From Oasisia sp. SBJ-2009 (Eukaryota; Annelida; Polychaeta; Sabellida; Siboglinidae): 64,000 nucleotides of DNA. The notes under the pieces are model-generated. The model made no database searches. It saw only the letters and a list, made by a program, of their open reading frames with translations, and was not told the origin of the DNA. The position numbers and the translations under genes are program-made. Each line of letters starts with the position of its first letter. The stretch's first letter is position 1. Shown in pieces: positions 25,224-38,300 of the stretch. Location of the stretch: positions 40,268,617-40,332,616 of the forward strand of contig OZ024863.1 in the NCBI GenBank assembly GCA_964017155.1, given 5' to 3'.

Positions 25224-26897
25224 CTGCAACAGATAATTCATAATAAAATATCTAATTTGACATACTGATAATCTGCATTAAACACTGCGGTGCTTATGCA
25301 TAGTTCAGTTCGACTCCACCATTAATATTTTTCTCATTAGATGGCATGGTCAAACAACCTAACAATCAGACATCTTAAGAGTATGAGACATGTGTTATAT
25401 TGTTACAAAATCTAATTAATGAATATCTGTGCAATGGCAGGTTGCTAATAAATTTGATATATATGTCTGATAAAAACAAATGTTTTGTTTTGTGCATTTC
25501 CGATCGCATAATGCAAAATCCAATATGGAGCAATCAATGGTGAATACGTCTACTGGTAAAAAGGAAACAAGAGTATCAGAGTTGCACTGCCAAATGCAGC
25601 GCAGACTGTCTCTAAACTAGGAAGCAGACTACGGAACTACTGCATACTCTAGCTGACAGGTATCTAAGGTTGCACTCTCAATGCCAGAACCAATCTGAAT
25701 CAATTCACGGCCACAAACGTTTCCATGCAGGTGGTGGGGAGGTCGTAGGTACACCAAACAACACAACTGTATCCTATTTCAACAAACATGGTTGACTATT
25801 TCACACTGTGACAAAACACGACTGCAATAAGAAGAATTATACTGGACAATTGCAGCAATGCAAATCATACAAGTGGTGCAAGAATTTGTAAATTTGTGGA
25901 TTTAATTCCTACAGAACACAACACCAAAGTAAAATTGTACTCTCAATTGCTACCAAACGACTCCCAAAACATATGATTCATGTACAGCTGTATACAGACT
26001 AAAATGTATTATTTGTTTATGTATATAACATAAATACCTATGACATACTTGTGTACAACACAACACTGGACAATCACCACCAAGGTACTAACTATAACTA
26101 GTCAATTAAGTATACAAACAACGCCTCAATCACTGACCTTGATCGCAATCCAATGCTGGATTCAGCAGAGCAAAAGATAAGTGAACATGTCACTGTCTAG
26201 ATATTTACAATTGCTATTACTCCTGTGTTAATAATTTTAATAATGTTTCTTGACATGATAATCTTTTAGTTAAAATATTTAACAATCAGAATGCTTCATA
26301 TAAAATTACTGTAGATGTAGTAAGAAAATGAGGCTAAGATAATATACACTAAGATAAAATATTAAAACAAATTAAGCTAAAATAATCGATAAATAAAATT
26401 AAGCTGAAAATAATTAATAAATTATGCTAACACTGAAATAAGTAGTATCCCATTGATAGAGCAGGAAGTATTGCCATCAAGGCAAGCAAGTTTTTTTTGT
26501 AATGCTACTAATGTTCCTGCAGAACACACATTTCGGCTGATAATTCCACAATCATTACGTTATGATTCTAAACCACTGTCCTACTCCTGAGCTGAAATAT
26601 TGGTGAACTCACCCAATTGTCAGTGCTCCACACATTAACATAACATGTAAACAAGTTAAAATGACACTATATGATAGTCTAAAATCTACCACACTGGCAG
26701 ACATTTTAATCACCACTTTCAACTTTGTTATTAACTAATATGACTCACATGAGTAAACAACGCAAAAGAAAATGACAATTAATGTAGGAGTGCAACACGC
26801 CCATAAAATACTTAAATACACACATAATTTCAATATATTTGACAACTGGGTGTAATTGTTCATACCAAATGTCTAGTTCTCTGAATGAACTGTTGAT
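25224..26897. other. Intron, nothing recognised
   Basis: Start (3' side in transcript sense) of the 17.5-kb intron inside CH1. AT-rich, no open frame of note, no repeat seen. Confidence 0.5.
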
Positions 26898-27275
26898 GTG
26901 GTGGGGAGCGGTGGTCACGCGGTAGAGCGCCGGACTGTTAATGGAGGGGACGGTGGTTCAAACCCACCTACCGCCGTTTCAAAACTTAGGAAACTTCATT
27001 CACCCCACATTTGCCTGTGTCTTTCGGAAGAGACACTAAAAGCCGGTGATTTCTTCAATCTGGTGTCTATGCCAGGGAGAGTAAAAGATCCCACACAGGG
27101 GGTAAATGTGTAACGTGTAGTGGACTCACTAATTCTAGAAAAGGACAACTCCTGTGTTAGCCCAAGTTTGGGCTGTTTGGAGGAAACCACCTGAGACCTG
27201 AGATCTTGAACAGAAGAGCTCATTAACATATTTCGGTGTATAACTAGATGTGCAGTAACCGAACATAAATGAACT
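26898..27275 (+). mobile_element. tRNA-derived SINE (Asn-like head)
   Basis: The first about 75 bp look like a decayed tRNA: an A box (GGTCACGCGGTAGAGCG), an anticodon loop with GTT (GGACTGTTAATGG) and a T arm with a perfect stem (GGTGGTTCAAACCCACC). This points to a tRNA-Asn ancestor. The body contains CTTTCGGAAGAGACACT and GTAAAAGATCCC, wording typical of conserved central domains in SINEs of marine animals. The 3' end is uncertain and no tail repeat is obvious. A working tRNA gene is unlikely because the acceptor stem does not pair. Confidence 0.8.
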
Positions 27276-28387
27276 GTAAATTGTTTGATTTCTCCAGCAC
27301 CCCACACTCCACCCACTCACAACTTCTGACACCCTTCACCCCCCTCCCCTCTTCCCCATAAACGAACCCTGAAATTACGTACACCAGTTATTATGTCTTT
27401 TCCAAGTACTGCAATTGCTCTACAAAAGCCTTTAATCCTACCCAGGTTTGTCACGGTCCTGTTTGAGACTACACAGTACGTCAACAAGTCACTCTGTCAG
27501 TATGTGTGATAGCATCAAATGTTGTCTTTTCACCAACAAACATAGATATCCACTCTTATTCAAAAGACTGCACGCACGCATGCACACAGCGCACACACAC
27601 ACTCAGGCTGAATCAAGTACAATGACAGCTGTATTCAACCAGCTAGACATAAAACGTTTCGCAGAATGTCAAAATCTACTATCTTATACAATAAAATGTT
27701 TAATAAGAACTTTTTGAGCAACCTTACTCCAGCCACTGGCATTGTATTGATGAAGACTAAATGAGTTATCTAAATCCTAACTAATAACATATAGCCCTGT
27801 GCAAATTATTCAAACTAAAAAATTACTAATTATTTTCAGACTGTTGCAACTTCACATGCAGAGTTTAAAATAATAATGACAACCAATAATAACTGTAACA
27901 ACTGCACAACGTTACTCTTAACTTTTAGGAAGCAACACAGATTTCAAGCACTCATCACAGATTGAGAACATCACCATTTGCATAGACACCATTCTACTAG
28001 ACTGGCCACCTAGAATGTTCCAGGTCGCTGGCATTGTCCTACAGGTCCAACTATGCTCTATGTCCAATGGACACTACAGCTGTCAACTATGTGTACCCAC
28101 ACATGATGGCTGGACGGTCCACTGTAAGGCGTGTCCATTCCACTGACCACATAAGTCAAACTGTACCACACATATAAACGCCTGCACACAGAAGTGGGTC
28201 CATATATGCCTGCGTGCCCCCTGGACAGGCAATAGACACACATCAAAGGGCAATTTCATTATGCAGTTATCTAGCCTGTTGACTCTTGCTGTTTCTGCTG
28301 ATGACACTGCCTCGGGCCAACTGAAGGTACTACATGCATATACTACCAGTACCACCCACATACATTGTGCAAAAGTCCTGTGTGTAT
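27276..28387. other. Intron, nothing recognised
   Basis: Contains a short CA-rich patch near 27570-27605. Open frames at 28058-28525 on both strands have no recognisable product. Confidence 0.45.
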
Positions 28388-28730
28388 TACCCAGCAAACA
28401 AGAAACCATTTCTGAACCAGTTGGCACGTGTCATACTGGTTCATAATTGGTATTGCTCCACCAGTACGTGTTTTCATGTGTATTCATGTGAATACATATG
28501 TTCTGCCTGTTGTCACGAGTTTTGAACGGGTTTGACACGAGTCATACTGGGTCAGAACTGGTACGGTTTCACTGGTACATGTCATCAAGTGAAAAACTCG
28601 TGATTTCAATGTAAACATCGACACACCAAATTCGTTCACAGAATCCGGTGAATTCACATGAATTGAGCCAGTTGAACTCGTGAATTTATTTTCAGAACAT
28701 GTGAAATCATGGGTCCTTGTTTGCTGGGTA
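28388..28730. mobile_element. MITE with TACCCAGCAAACAAG termini
   Basis: A 343-bp element whose first 15 bases (TACCCAGCAAACAAG) are repeated in perfect inversion at its right end. The interior has many imperfect inverted copies of ACTCGTG/CACGAGT-like words and no coding capacity. Termini of the CCCAGCAAAC type are common on short DNA elements in marine invertebrates. I could not settle the target duplication (possibly TA). Confidence 0.75.
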
Positions 28731-29426
28731 CCCTACTTTTTACCCTACCCTGCCACTGAACAAGACATGCAAGCCCCTATTCAAGACCTGCATCCACTGG
28801 TCTGTTCACTGTCCAATAGTTGTTAAATTCTAAGCTCATTGTTAATTCAAAACCTCCATCTTCAGCTTAGCTGATACTTCTACCGCAAGGCAGTATCTAG
28901 AATAAACGCATTTACCTAAATAGACCTGTTACCTCAAAAAAGTAATCTCTTCCATTTTCGAGAACAGATAAGAAGTTTACGTTGGAGAAAGAGAGAGGGA
29001 AATGATAACAGGACTCTCTGATTTCAGGGCTGTGACTCACGGGAAAGGGGTTGGGACAGCAACAGAGGGAAGCAACTAGTGGCCCGTGGGAAACGGGCAG
29101 AAAGCAGCCACACATAACTTGTGGGCACCAACCACAGTTTCCCAGACATAGAAATGTTTTATGTCACGAAGTGTTTCAAATCCCTCCTGTTATTACAGAC
29201 TGTTGATCCAATGCACGTAAGCACCTGTAAGTTATTAACTCAACAATCACACTTTCATTTGTTGAATAATTGTAAGTCAAAGCCTACAATAGTCTCAATA
29301 TAAACACGTTTAAAGTAGGTACTACCCAGGTTGTATTTACAATGGACATAGTGGAGAAATCTGAATGTTTCCCAGTACAATATGTCAGGGACGCAGTTTA
29401 AAAATGGCTGACATGAAGAACAGGAA
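28731..29426. other. Intron, nothing recognised
   Basis: Unique-looking sequence between the MITE at 28388 and the large 25-bp array. Short open frames only. Confidence 0.45.
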
Positions 29427-31701
29427 GAGTAACATGACTACCAGCCAGAATAGGTAACATGACTACCAGCCAGAATAGGTAACATGACTACCAGCCAGAA
29501 TAGGTAACATGACTACCAGCCAGAACAGGTAACACGACTACCAGCCAGAATAGGTAACATGACTACCAGCCAGAACAGGTAACATGACTACCAGCCAGAA
29601 TAGGTAACATGACTACCAGCCAGAATAGGTAACACGACTACCAGCCAGAATAGGTAACATGACTACCAGCCAGAACAGGTAACATGACTACCAGCCAGAA
29701 TAGGTAACACGACTACCAGCCAGAATAGGTAACATGACTACCAGCCAGAACAGGTAACATGACTACCAGCCAGAATAGGTAACACGACTACCAGCCAGAA
29801 TAGGTAACACGACTACCAGCCAGAACAGGTAACATGACTACCAGCCAGAATAGGTAACACGACTACCAGCCAGAATAGGTAACACGACTACCAGCCAGAA
29901 CAGGTAACACGACTACCAGCCAGAACAGGTAACACGACTACCAGCCAGAATAGGTAACATGACTACCAGCCAGAACAGGTAACATGACTACCAGCCAGAA
30001 TAGGTAACACGACTACCAGCCAGAATAGGTAACACGACTACCAGCCAGAACAGGTAACACGACTACCAGCCAGAATAGGTAACATGACTACCAGCCAGAA
30101 CAGGTAACACGACTACCAGCCAGAATAGGTAACACGACTACCAGCCAGAACAGGTAACACGACTACCAGCCAGAACAGGTAACACGACTACCAGCCAGAA
30201 CAGGTAACACGACTACCAGCCAGAACAGGTAACATGACTACCAGCCAGAATAGGTAACATGACTACCAGCCAGAACAGGTAACATGACTACCAGCCAGAA
30301 CAGGTAACATGACTACCAGCCAGAATAGGTAACATGACTACCAGCCAGAACAGGTAACATGACTACCAGCCAGAATAGGTAACATGACTACCAGCCAGAA
30401 CAGGTAACATGACTACCAGCCAGAACAGGTAACATGACTACCAGCCAGAATAGGTAACACGACTACCAGCCAGAATAGGTAACACGACTACCAGCCAGAA
30501 TAGGTAACACGACTACCAGCCAGAATAGGTAACACGACTACCAGCCAGAACAGGTAACACGACTACCTGCCAGAATAGGTAACATGACTACCAGCCAGAA
30601 TAGGTAACATGACTACCAGCCAGAATAGGTAACATGACTACCAGCCAGAACAGGTAACATGACTACCAGCCAGAACAGGTAACATGACTACCAGCCAGAA
30701 CAGGTAACACGACTACCAGCCAGAACAGGTAACATGACTACCAGCCAGAATAGGTAACATGACTACCAGCCAGAACAGGTAACATGACTACCAGCCAGAA
30801 TAGGTAACATGACTACCAGCCAGAACAGGTAACATGACTACCAGCCAGAATAGGTAACATGACTACCAGCCAGAACAGGTAACATGACTACCAGCCAGAA
30901 CAGGTAACATGACTACCAGCCAGAACAGGTAACATGACTACCAGCCAGAATAGGTAACACGACTACCAGCCAGAATAGGTAACACGACTACCAGCCAGAA
31001 TAGGTAACACGACTACCAGCCAGAATAGGTAACACGACTACCAGCCAGAACAGGTAACACGACTACCTGCCAGAATAGGTAACATGACTACCAGCCAGAA
31101 TAGGTAACATGACTACCAGCCAGAATAGGTAACATGACTACCAGCCAGAACAGGTAACATGACTACCAGCCAGAACAGGTAACATGACTACCAGCCAGAA
31201 CAGGTAACATGACTACCAGCCAGAACAGGTAACATGACTACCAGCCAGAACAGGTAACATGACTACCAGCCAGAATAGGTAACATGACTACCAGCCAGAA
31301 CAGGTAACATGACTACCAGCCAGAATAGGTAACATGACTACCAGCCAGAACAGGTAACATGACTACCAGCCAGAATAGGTAACACGACTACCAGCCAGAA
31401 TAGGTAACACGACTACCAGCCAGAATAGGTAACACGACTACCAGCCAGAATAGGTAACACGACTACCAGCCAGAACAGGTAACACGACTACCTGCCAGAA
31501 TAGGTAACATGACTACCAGCCAGAATAGGTAACATGACTACCAGCCAGAATAGGTAACATGACTACCAGCCAGAACAGGTAACATGACTACCAGCCAGAA
31601 CAGGTAACATGACTACCAGCCAGAACAGGTAACATGACTACCAGCCAGAACAGGTAACATGACTACCAGCCAGAACAGGTAACATGACTACCAGCCAGAA
31701 C
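29427..31701. repeat. 25-bp satellite-like array, about 91 units, with higher-order structure
   Basis: A 2.27-kb head-to-tail array of a 25-bp unit containing AGGTAACATGACTACCAGCC. Units differ almost only at two sites: T or C before AGG, and CATG or CACG. A rare third variant, ACCTGCC for ACCAGCC, occurs at 30566, 31066 and 31491 in the same local order of variants, 500 bp (20 units) and 425 bp (17 units) apart, so blocks of 17-20 units have themselves been duplicated. The array contains stops and is not coding. Confidence 0.98.
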
Positions 31702-32207
31702 TGAAGCCAGTTTGAGAGACATCAGAGAAAGATCCTGGAGGAAGGGGTTACGTGGCCTACTGCCAAGACACTGGATGATTCCTGTCTACTTCGGCCAGGC
31801 TTGCTGGTTCAATGTAACGCAACAAATATAGGCATTTAGACACAGTTTGCTCAAGGGCTGTAGATTCAGGGAAATATCTTGTGAATATGATTGATTTGTT
31901 TTATATGTTAAAGATGTGGGCTGGTAACATCTTTGGTGTCGATTAGGTAGTCTCCTACAAATATAACAGTAGTCTTAGCATCCACATATGAAGCGATCAG
32001 CAAGCATATCTAGAACCAAGTAACAAAGATATCACTTATAGTAAACTTTAACTAATTATAGCACAAACAACAGGTTTGGCCATTTCATTTGAAAAATGGT
32101 CACAAAAGTTTTGCATCCATCTGGAATGACCACTGACCAGTAAATACATGAGGAAGATATATTCTGAGAACTTCAATTGCAATGCATGGTGCGCTGAATC
32201 CAGGGGA
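31702..32207. other. Intron, nothing recognised
   Basis: Unique sequence to the right of the 25-bp array; no signal seen. Confidence 0.45.
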
Positions 32208-32456
32208 TTGTTTCATAAGCATTGTCAAGAGCTCTTAAAACAATTTCGCACTTTAAAATTTAATTTAATCTTGAGTAGTGATCGTGAATACCTGATAACT
32301 GTCAACATCATGACACACCAGCGGGACATTGTCACTGGTGTGTCATGGAAATAGTGTCCTCGTTAATATGACAATGGAAGTGTTTAAAAAAGTTTTTAAT
32401 TTAAGATTTTTATCAGGGTGAGTTTTCTTTAAGAGCTCTTTATCTTAGTGAAACAG
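32208..32456. mobile_element. Foldback MITE with AAGAGCTCTTAAA arms
   Basis: Imperfect inverted arms of about 60 bp (TGTTTCATAAGC...AAGAGCTCTTAAA against TTTAAGAGCTCTT...GTGAAACA) surround a core with its own palindrome (GACACACCAG / CTGGTGTGTC, 32311-32345). No open frame for a transposase. Superfamily not determined. Confidence 0.6.
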
Positions 32457-33027
32457 TCTCAGATTTGAGAACCTCAAGAGTTGAACTGAGGACACAAGGC
32501 ACTAATTCCAATACTGACCACTACAGGTTGACGCGAGGCCAGTCGCTGTTCTCCCACCATGCACAGGCTACTTTAATGTTGACCGACACACAGCAAGATT
32601 ACTTAATTAGCTATTCAATGACAGCATTCTGTAAGGTTGTAATGAGTGTGTAAGATTATCTCTACAGATATGACTACGGTATTTCTCAATGGTGGTGTAA
32701 TACTGATGTTAATAACAACCATGTCGGCTGTAAAACTGACAAACAAAACAATCCCATTCTATTAGGTTGAAATGAGATTTGAGGAGAAATTATAGATTAG
32801 ATATGAACGTATTACAATACTTCACAAATTACTGTTTATCAGTTATACTTTGTACAGAGTGTATATGGATATATACCTGCGTTGAGTAGCTTTCTTTTCA
32901 TTGTAAATTTTACTTCAATATACAACACAGGGTTCAAACTAGAAATGCAATATTTGTTATTCTATCCCGTAACAATGATGTCACTGAAGCATCGATGATG
33001 AATTCCTGAGAGCTCCCACAATCCCTC
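32457..33027. other. Intron, nothing recognised
   Basis: AT-rich unique sequence between two mobile-element remnants. Confidence 0.45.
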
Positions 33028-33210
33028 TCAATTTGCTGCTGCCAATCGGAAGGTTGTTAAGGTCAAAACATTCCCTTCCTGAATGCTATCTTCCCATCTC
33101 TTCCCCTGTCTGTGTTTCTTTCTTCCCTCAGACACAGTGCCTTGGAGGATGGTCCTTGCAAGGCCAGTTGGTCTTGTAACATGACCACACCCCTTCAACT
33201 TCTGTTTCAA
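33028..33210 (-). pseudogene. Decayed LINE fragment (post-RT region)
   Basis: The minus-strand translation carries GHVTRPTGLARTILQGTVSE followed by GRKKHRQGKRWEDSIQE, which resembles the C-terminal end of non-LTR retrotransposon polymerases, where GR(K/R)xRxRxxxRWEDNIxEW is typical. Beyond it AAN, an in-frame TGA and then EGLWELS parallel the usual continuation. Only about 60 residues remain and the frame is broken, so this is a dead fragment. Confidence 0.7.
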
Positions 33211-33310
33211 TCTAGTCTACTGGGTAAAAACCAACTTGGCAACTAAATGGACAATCCTCAGACATGACCAGATTCCACAGTACTAGAGGTATAAAGATTG
33301 GCAACTTTCA

Positions 33311-33553
33311 GGTTTATTGTATGATTTGACTTACTTTGCAGCAAACATTTGTCGATGAATATGACGTTTCGACCCATCAGCTATGGGCCTTGTTCACGTA
33401 CTGGTGTCACATGTGTTGGCTCAGATTTCGGCGGGATAATTTCAGCCAACACACATGACACCAATTCGTGAACAAGGCCCATAGCTGATAGGTCGAAACT
33501 TCGTACTCATCAAAAAATGTTTGCTTCAAAGTGAGTCAATCATACAATAAACC
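33311..33553. mobile_element. Long-hairpin foldback element
   Basis: Two arms of about 110 bp, the left from GGTTTATTGTATGATT and the right ending GTCAATCATACAATAAACC, are near-perfect inverted copies around a 21-bp spacer (33422-33442, CAGATTTCGGCGGGATAAT). The arms share CCTTGTTCACG / CGTGAACAAGG and GACACCA / TGGTGTC blocks. The element has no coding capacity and should form a very stable hairpin in DNA or RNA. Confidence 0.85.
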
Positions 33554-34271
33554 ATTCTTGGAGCAATGAACAATAGATTCAGTAACTTTCAGGTTGTATT
33601 TCAGGTATGGTATAAGGGAATAACCAGTGATTTCGGGTTATGTTTTACATATAAGCGAAGAACAAGTGGTGCCATCTACACCACTACACGTCCTGAGCTT
33701 GTCTCCACTGTCTTCAACTCCAACTTTCTACCTACAAAGGCCAACTATTAGCCTGACTCAGTTGTCCTGAAGGCTAACTAAATACTGCAACTAATTATTG
33801 ACACAGCACTGCCTCTATAGACAAAGTGTAGCCACCAACTCATGGAGATATTTACATCCGCACCAACCTCTACACACACACAACTGCCCGTCTGTTTACT
33901 CGTATGGTTCAGAAGACAATTACTGTCGATAAACATATTCATTGAAGGTCCTTATGGACATTTATAAGTGCTGTTCACCAGAGCAGTGGCTCAAATATTG
34001 ACATAACATTCCTTCATGCAAACAGATTAATGTTTTAGTTTTGATTAGTACACAACAGACACATGCAAAACCGATACTGACAGTCATAATTAGGTAGAGC
34101 TATTCCCCTTAGATGTTCTGCACTCTACTGTAATATATCAAGTAATTTCCCAGAACCTGAGTTTTGCATTTGTTCACCAGTTCGACAAAGTTCAGTTCAG
34201 TTCAAGCTGCTATATCAGGGAGTCTCAATCCAATGTCACATTTAATTTGACATATGACTTGGCTGAAGGTA
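33554..34271. other. Intron, nothing recognised
   Basis: Unique sequence; the words AACTTTCAGGTT at 33303 and 33584 bracket the hairpin element but no clean target duplication could be assigned. Confidence 0.4.
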
Positions 34272-35005
34272 GGACAAAACCCCCTCCGGACAAAACCCCC
34301 TCGGACAAAACCCCCTCCATACATAACTCCATCAAGACATAAGCTCTTTCCGGACAAAACCCTCTCGGACAAAACCCCCTCATCATAGATACTAGCCTCA
34401 AGAATGATCAAAAGAAGTAAACTTAGCTTGGCTGTATATTTGTGCATACTATATATAATATAGCGGATCGGTGGTGCTGAACAACAATCTTAGCTTAACT
34501 TAGTAATTGTATAAATATATTTTTTAAACAAAATTGGACGCATTCAATTGTAATTATAATTTTAAATGATATTTTAGTTGTCTTATAATGTATGTCTACT
34601 AATTTAAATTATATTTTTAGAAGAAAATATATATATATATATATATTTAAAAAAATTAAAGGACATTATATATATATTTATTTATTAACTAGTTTACACC
34701 ACAATTATTGTTAAATAGATAATCTATTATTTTAATTTTTTCTTTATTTATTTATTATATTAAAATATTATTTTCATTTTAAAGAACAAATGATGTACAA
34801 TATATTATATACAATATATAAATTATGTACAATATATATATTACGTATAATATATTATATCTATAGCTTATATTTATTTGCCATATTTCATTTTATTGTA
34901 TATACATATATATATATATATATAGGCACTATATGAGTCAACGCCAGACTACATTCCAATTCATCATGCACGTTGAATATGGCAATAAAGCTTTATTATT
35001 ATTAT

Positions 35006-35066
<61 letters not shown>

Positions 35067-35337
35067 GGTATGTAAAAAATGTAAATACATACCAAATATT
35101 TTATAATTACTAGCATAATAAAGGTGCTATTCAAGCAAGTTACCCTCTGTCTAGTTTCAATGATGAGGGGGTTTTGTCCGGAAATGGATTGTCTAGAAGG
35201 AATTATGTATGGAGGGGGTTTTGTCCAAGGGGGTTTTGTCCGGAAATGGCTTATGTCTAGAGGGAGTTATGTATGGAGGGGGTTTTGTCCGAGGGGGTTT
35301 TGTCCAAGGGGGTTTTGTCCGGAGGGGGTTTTGTCCG
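34272..35337. mobile_element. 1.07-kb element with modular long terminal inverted repeats (GGGGGTTTTGTCC)
   Basis: The left arm (34272 to about 34397) is made of GGACAAAACCCCCTC modules, a CCATACATAACTCC module and an AGACATAAGC module, ending TCATCATAGATACTAG. The right arm (about 35150 to 35337) is its inverted counterpart, CTAGTTTCAATGATGAGG and onward, but with more modules. The 750-bp centre is very AT-rich with several TA microsatellites and no open frame, so the element is non-autonomous. I could not find a target duplication or assign a superfamily. Confidence 0.8.
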
Positions 35338-38300
35338 CGCACCGACTAATTGTGAATACCATTTTATTTTATAATTTAACCAATCCAATGTAACATGATT
35401 TGTATGACAACAAATTACCGTAAATACAACATGTGTTTGTGACTAATGTCTCAAAGATGCCACACATTACATAGGTCTAGGAGAATCTGACTATTTCACC
35501 CACACACCCACCCACCAGACATACATACAAAGCACCCCATTCAGAAATACACGACATGACAAATGGCCTTGCTGGGTGAAGATCTGGGTTAGCTACAACC
35601 ACCCAGGAGGGTCACACTAGAGCCAGCCAGCAGAGGTCTCAGGGCAGTTGTACTCCACGTAGAGCCTACAGCAACAGGTGGTCCAAGATGCTCCTGGGGC
35701 TCTGATGTCTTGTAGTCATCATTCAACGGTAACTGCAGTCGGAATGTGAATAATATTCACATAAGAAATAGGGCATGTCCATTAGACTAATGTGCAGTGA
35801 CCCAATATAGGCTGTTGTGCTGTGGACACAGAGAGCACTGGTGGACTGGAGATCAAAGCAGAATACCTGACAGACACAGACAGCTGGTTGTGGAACTATA
35901 TGTCTGTTGGTGTCTGGCACTGGTGGCTGGATAGCAATAGGCCTGTAGATTATTATTGGTAACAGTTAAGATACATTTTCTGACACTGCTGTCCATCTTG
36001 TAGTTATAGTCTATTAGAAGACAGCACCATTCCTGGTTTTGTTTCTTGTATGTCTTGCAGTCTCATTTCTAGTTCAATCAACCAGCGATGGTTAGTTACG
36101 GAATGGTGTTTCTCTTTCAAACAAACCTATATTATGGTGTGATCTTGAATTGCTGTATGCTAATCCAAATGTGAAATTGTTGGAAACACGATTCCTGGTG
36201 TCTGCTATATTATAATTTATACAAAACTAAGAATTATAACATGCTTGACAAGACATCCAGGTAAAAGTCTAAGTTATACTGTACTGTACAAATAAACAGA
36301 AAGCCACACACCACACCCCCTCTGTGTGAACAAAACACCCCAGTAACATAACCCCGCTAAGAATGAGTGACCTTAAACTGGACATAGTGGACAGCTGATT
36401 GTCCAGTCAACCATAGACAGAGGTCTACCACTGCAGGTCTGAAAGTGTAAACTTCCAGTCAATAAATCACCCGGCTGTCAGAACACAAGGACCAGGAGTG
36501 AAGGTTTAATGAGGTGACAAGTCTATGTCAACAACCAGTGGCTGGGAAACACTGAGTGTCACACAGAGTAGGGAGTGGGACACATGTAGTTGTCACAGAT
36601 TGGGAGCAAGATTTAACACTCACAGACTGCACCAGCAAGTTCCCCAAAACATAATACCCCGAAACCATCTTTAGCCTCCATCAACCCATAGACTGCAACC
36701 TGCTTCTAGCCTACGTCACCCGTCACAGAACAGCTGCAGACAGTGCAGTACAAGTTATTTCTTCTTAGGTCAAGCTACAAGTGTTCCTGTATATCAAATT
36801 AGCTCTAGTATTCAGGGCAGCTTGCTGGACTACTGGGCAGTCTAACGGAGTTGGATGCAAGCAGGAATAATGTGCTTCATGGACTTTTTGCACTGCCTGT
36901 TAGTGTCTGCAATCTGTTTGTTACCCTTGAAGAATTTTTCATCACAGATCCTCTACTTGCACAAACTGTTTGCGAATTAACACAGAAGTCATGTTAGACA
37001 ATAAAAACATACTTTTTTATGGTGAATGCATTAAAACCAACATCCTGCCCTATTTTTCAGCATGGTCAAACATATATTGTAACGCATATTATAAGAATAG
37101 ACTTCCATTGTCTTCAGCAGTGTCTGCCTGAACTCTGGCACTGTCTCTTACTTCACTATGAATCGTTTTTGTGTCAATTATGCACAATAGCCTAGATGTG
37201 CGATCAGGCGTGACTGATCCTGTCTCGAGTCTGATCTCATGTGCATGCAGCACTTCTTTCAACGGCTGCCTTGTATCAGTCAAACAGAGTTGAATGTCTA
37301 ACCAGGGCACTGACATAAACAGGTTCTGTTGTGTACGTAACTATTTGGTTTACCCGTCTGACATGCTAACCACAGCCAGCTAAACTGTTCGATAAATGAC
37401 AGAAGATGAAAGAGGTGTACATATTAATACCAGAACGATTAATGAAGAATGCATAATATAAAAATTAAATATATACGCTGCCATTAAGTGTGGTTACTCA
37501 CAGCCTTAGCCTAACAGTACAGTAAACGTCCTAAAAGAATCAACAATTATTTTGAACTATCAGATAATCAGGTGAGAGGAGAGGACCAAGATTTATAGGT
37601 ACTTTAACTAAAAATGTGCAATTTATTTAAAATATTTAGTGTCCTGGTACGTGCACCAATAAACATGGACTCACTCATTCTAAGGAAGGTCTAATTAGAA
37701 AATAAACAACTCCTACATGGTATATTAGACAGGTCTGTTTTGAGTAGAACTTTAAAATGAGTTTGATTCTACAAAAACTAGTCAATTCTAGCAACAAGTG
37801 ACAGGTGTCCAAACTGTCACTGTATATGCAATTATGCACATATCCTGTGAACCGGACCTCGTTAAATTTAACCCAAATCAAGTGACCCATCTCAAGCCTA
37901 ACTACTGGCACTGTCAGAAGACACTGCCCATTTGATAACTAGCAACAGATGAATGGGTGACATCCCATATGTCTGACAATCATAAACCACCACCAGCTGA
38001 ATGAAACCCACCCACTAACTTGACACACAGTATCACACTAAACTTGTCCCCAACAAAGAGCAACCACGACCCCCCCCCCCCCCACTACTAAGGTAATGCA
38101 TAAATTACTTCAATTCTTAAATTACACGGAACATGCATTCCGCTACACCACAAGGACACGTGACATTTTATGACAAAGAAAAAACATATAACGTCAGTGC
38201 AGACAAAATATAACACTAGTAAAATCAATATTCTGAGTACTCCTCTCCTGTCAACTCTGTCCTGTTTACTGCAGTTTTATATGCATTTGTGTTGTTAACA

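Noticed and set aside
26907..26985. Functional tRNA-Asn gene
   Set aside because: The T arm is good but the acceptor stem does not pair and a SINE-like body follows, so it is a SINE head.
29427..31701. CRISPR-like array
   Set aside because: Units are directly adjacent with no unique spacers, and the genome is a metazoan; it is a tandem satellite.
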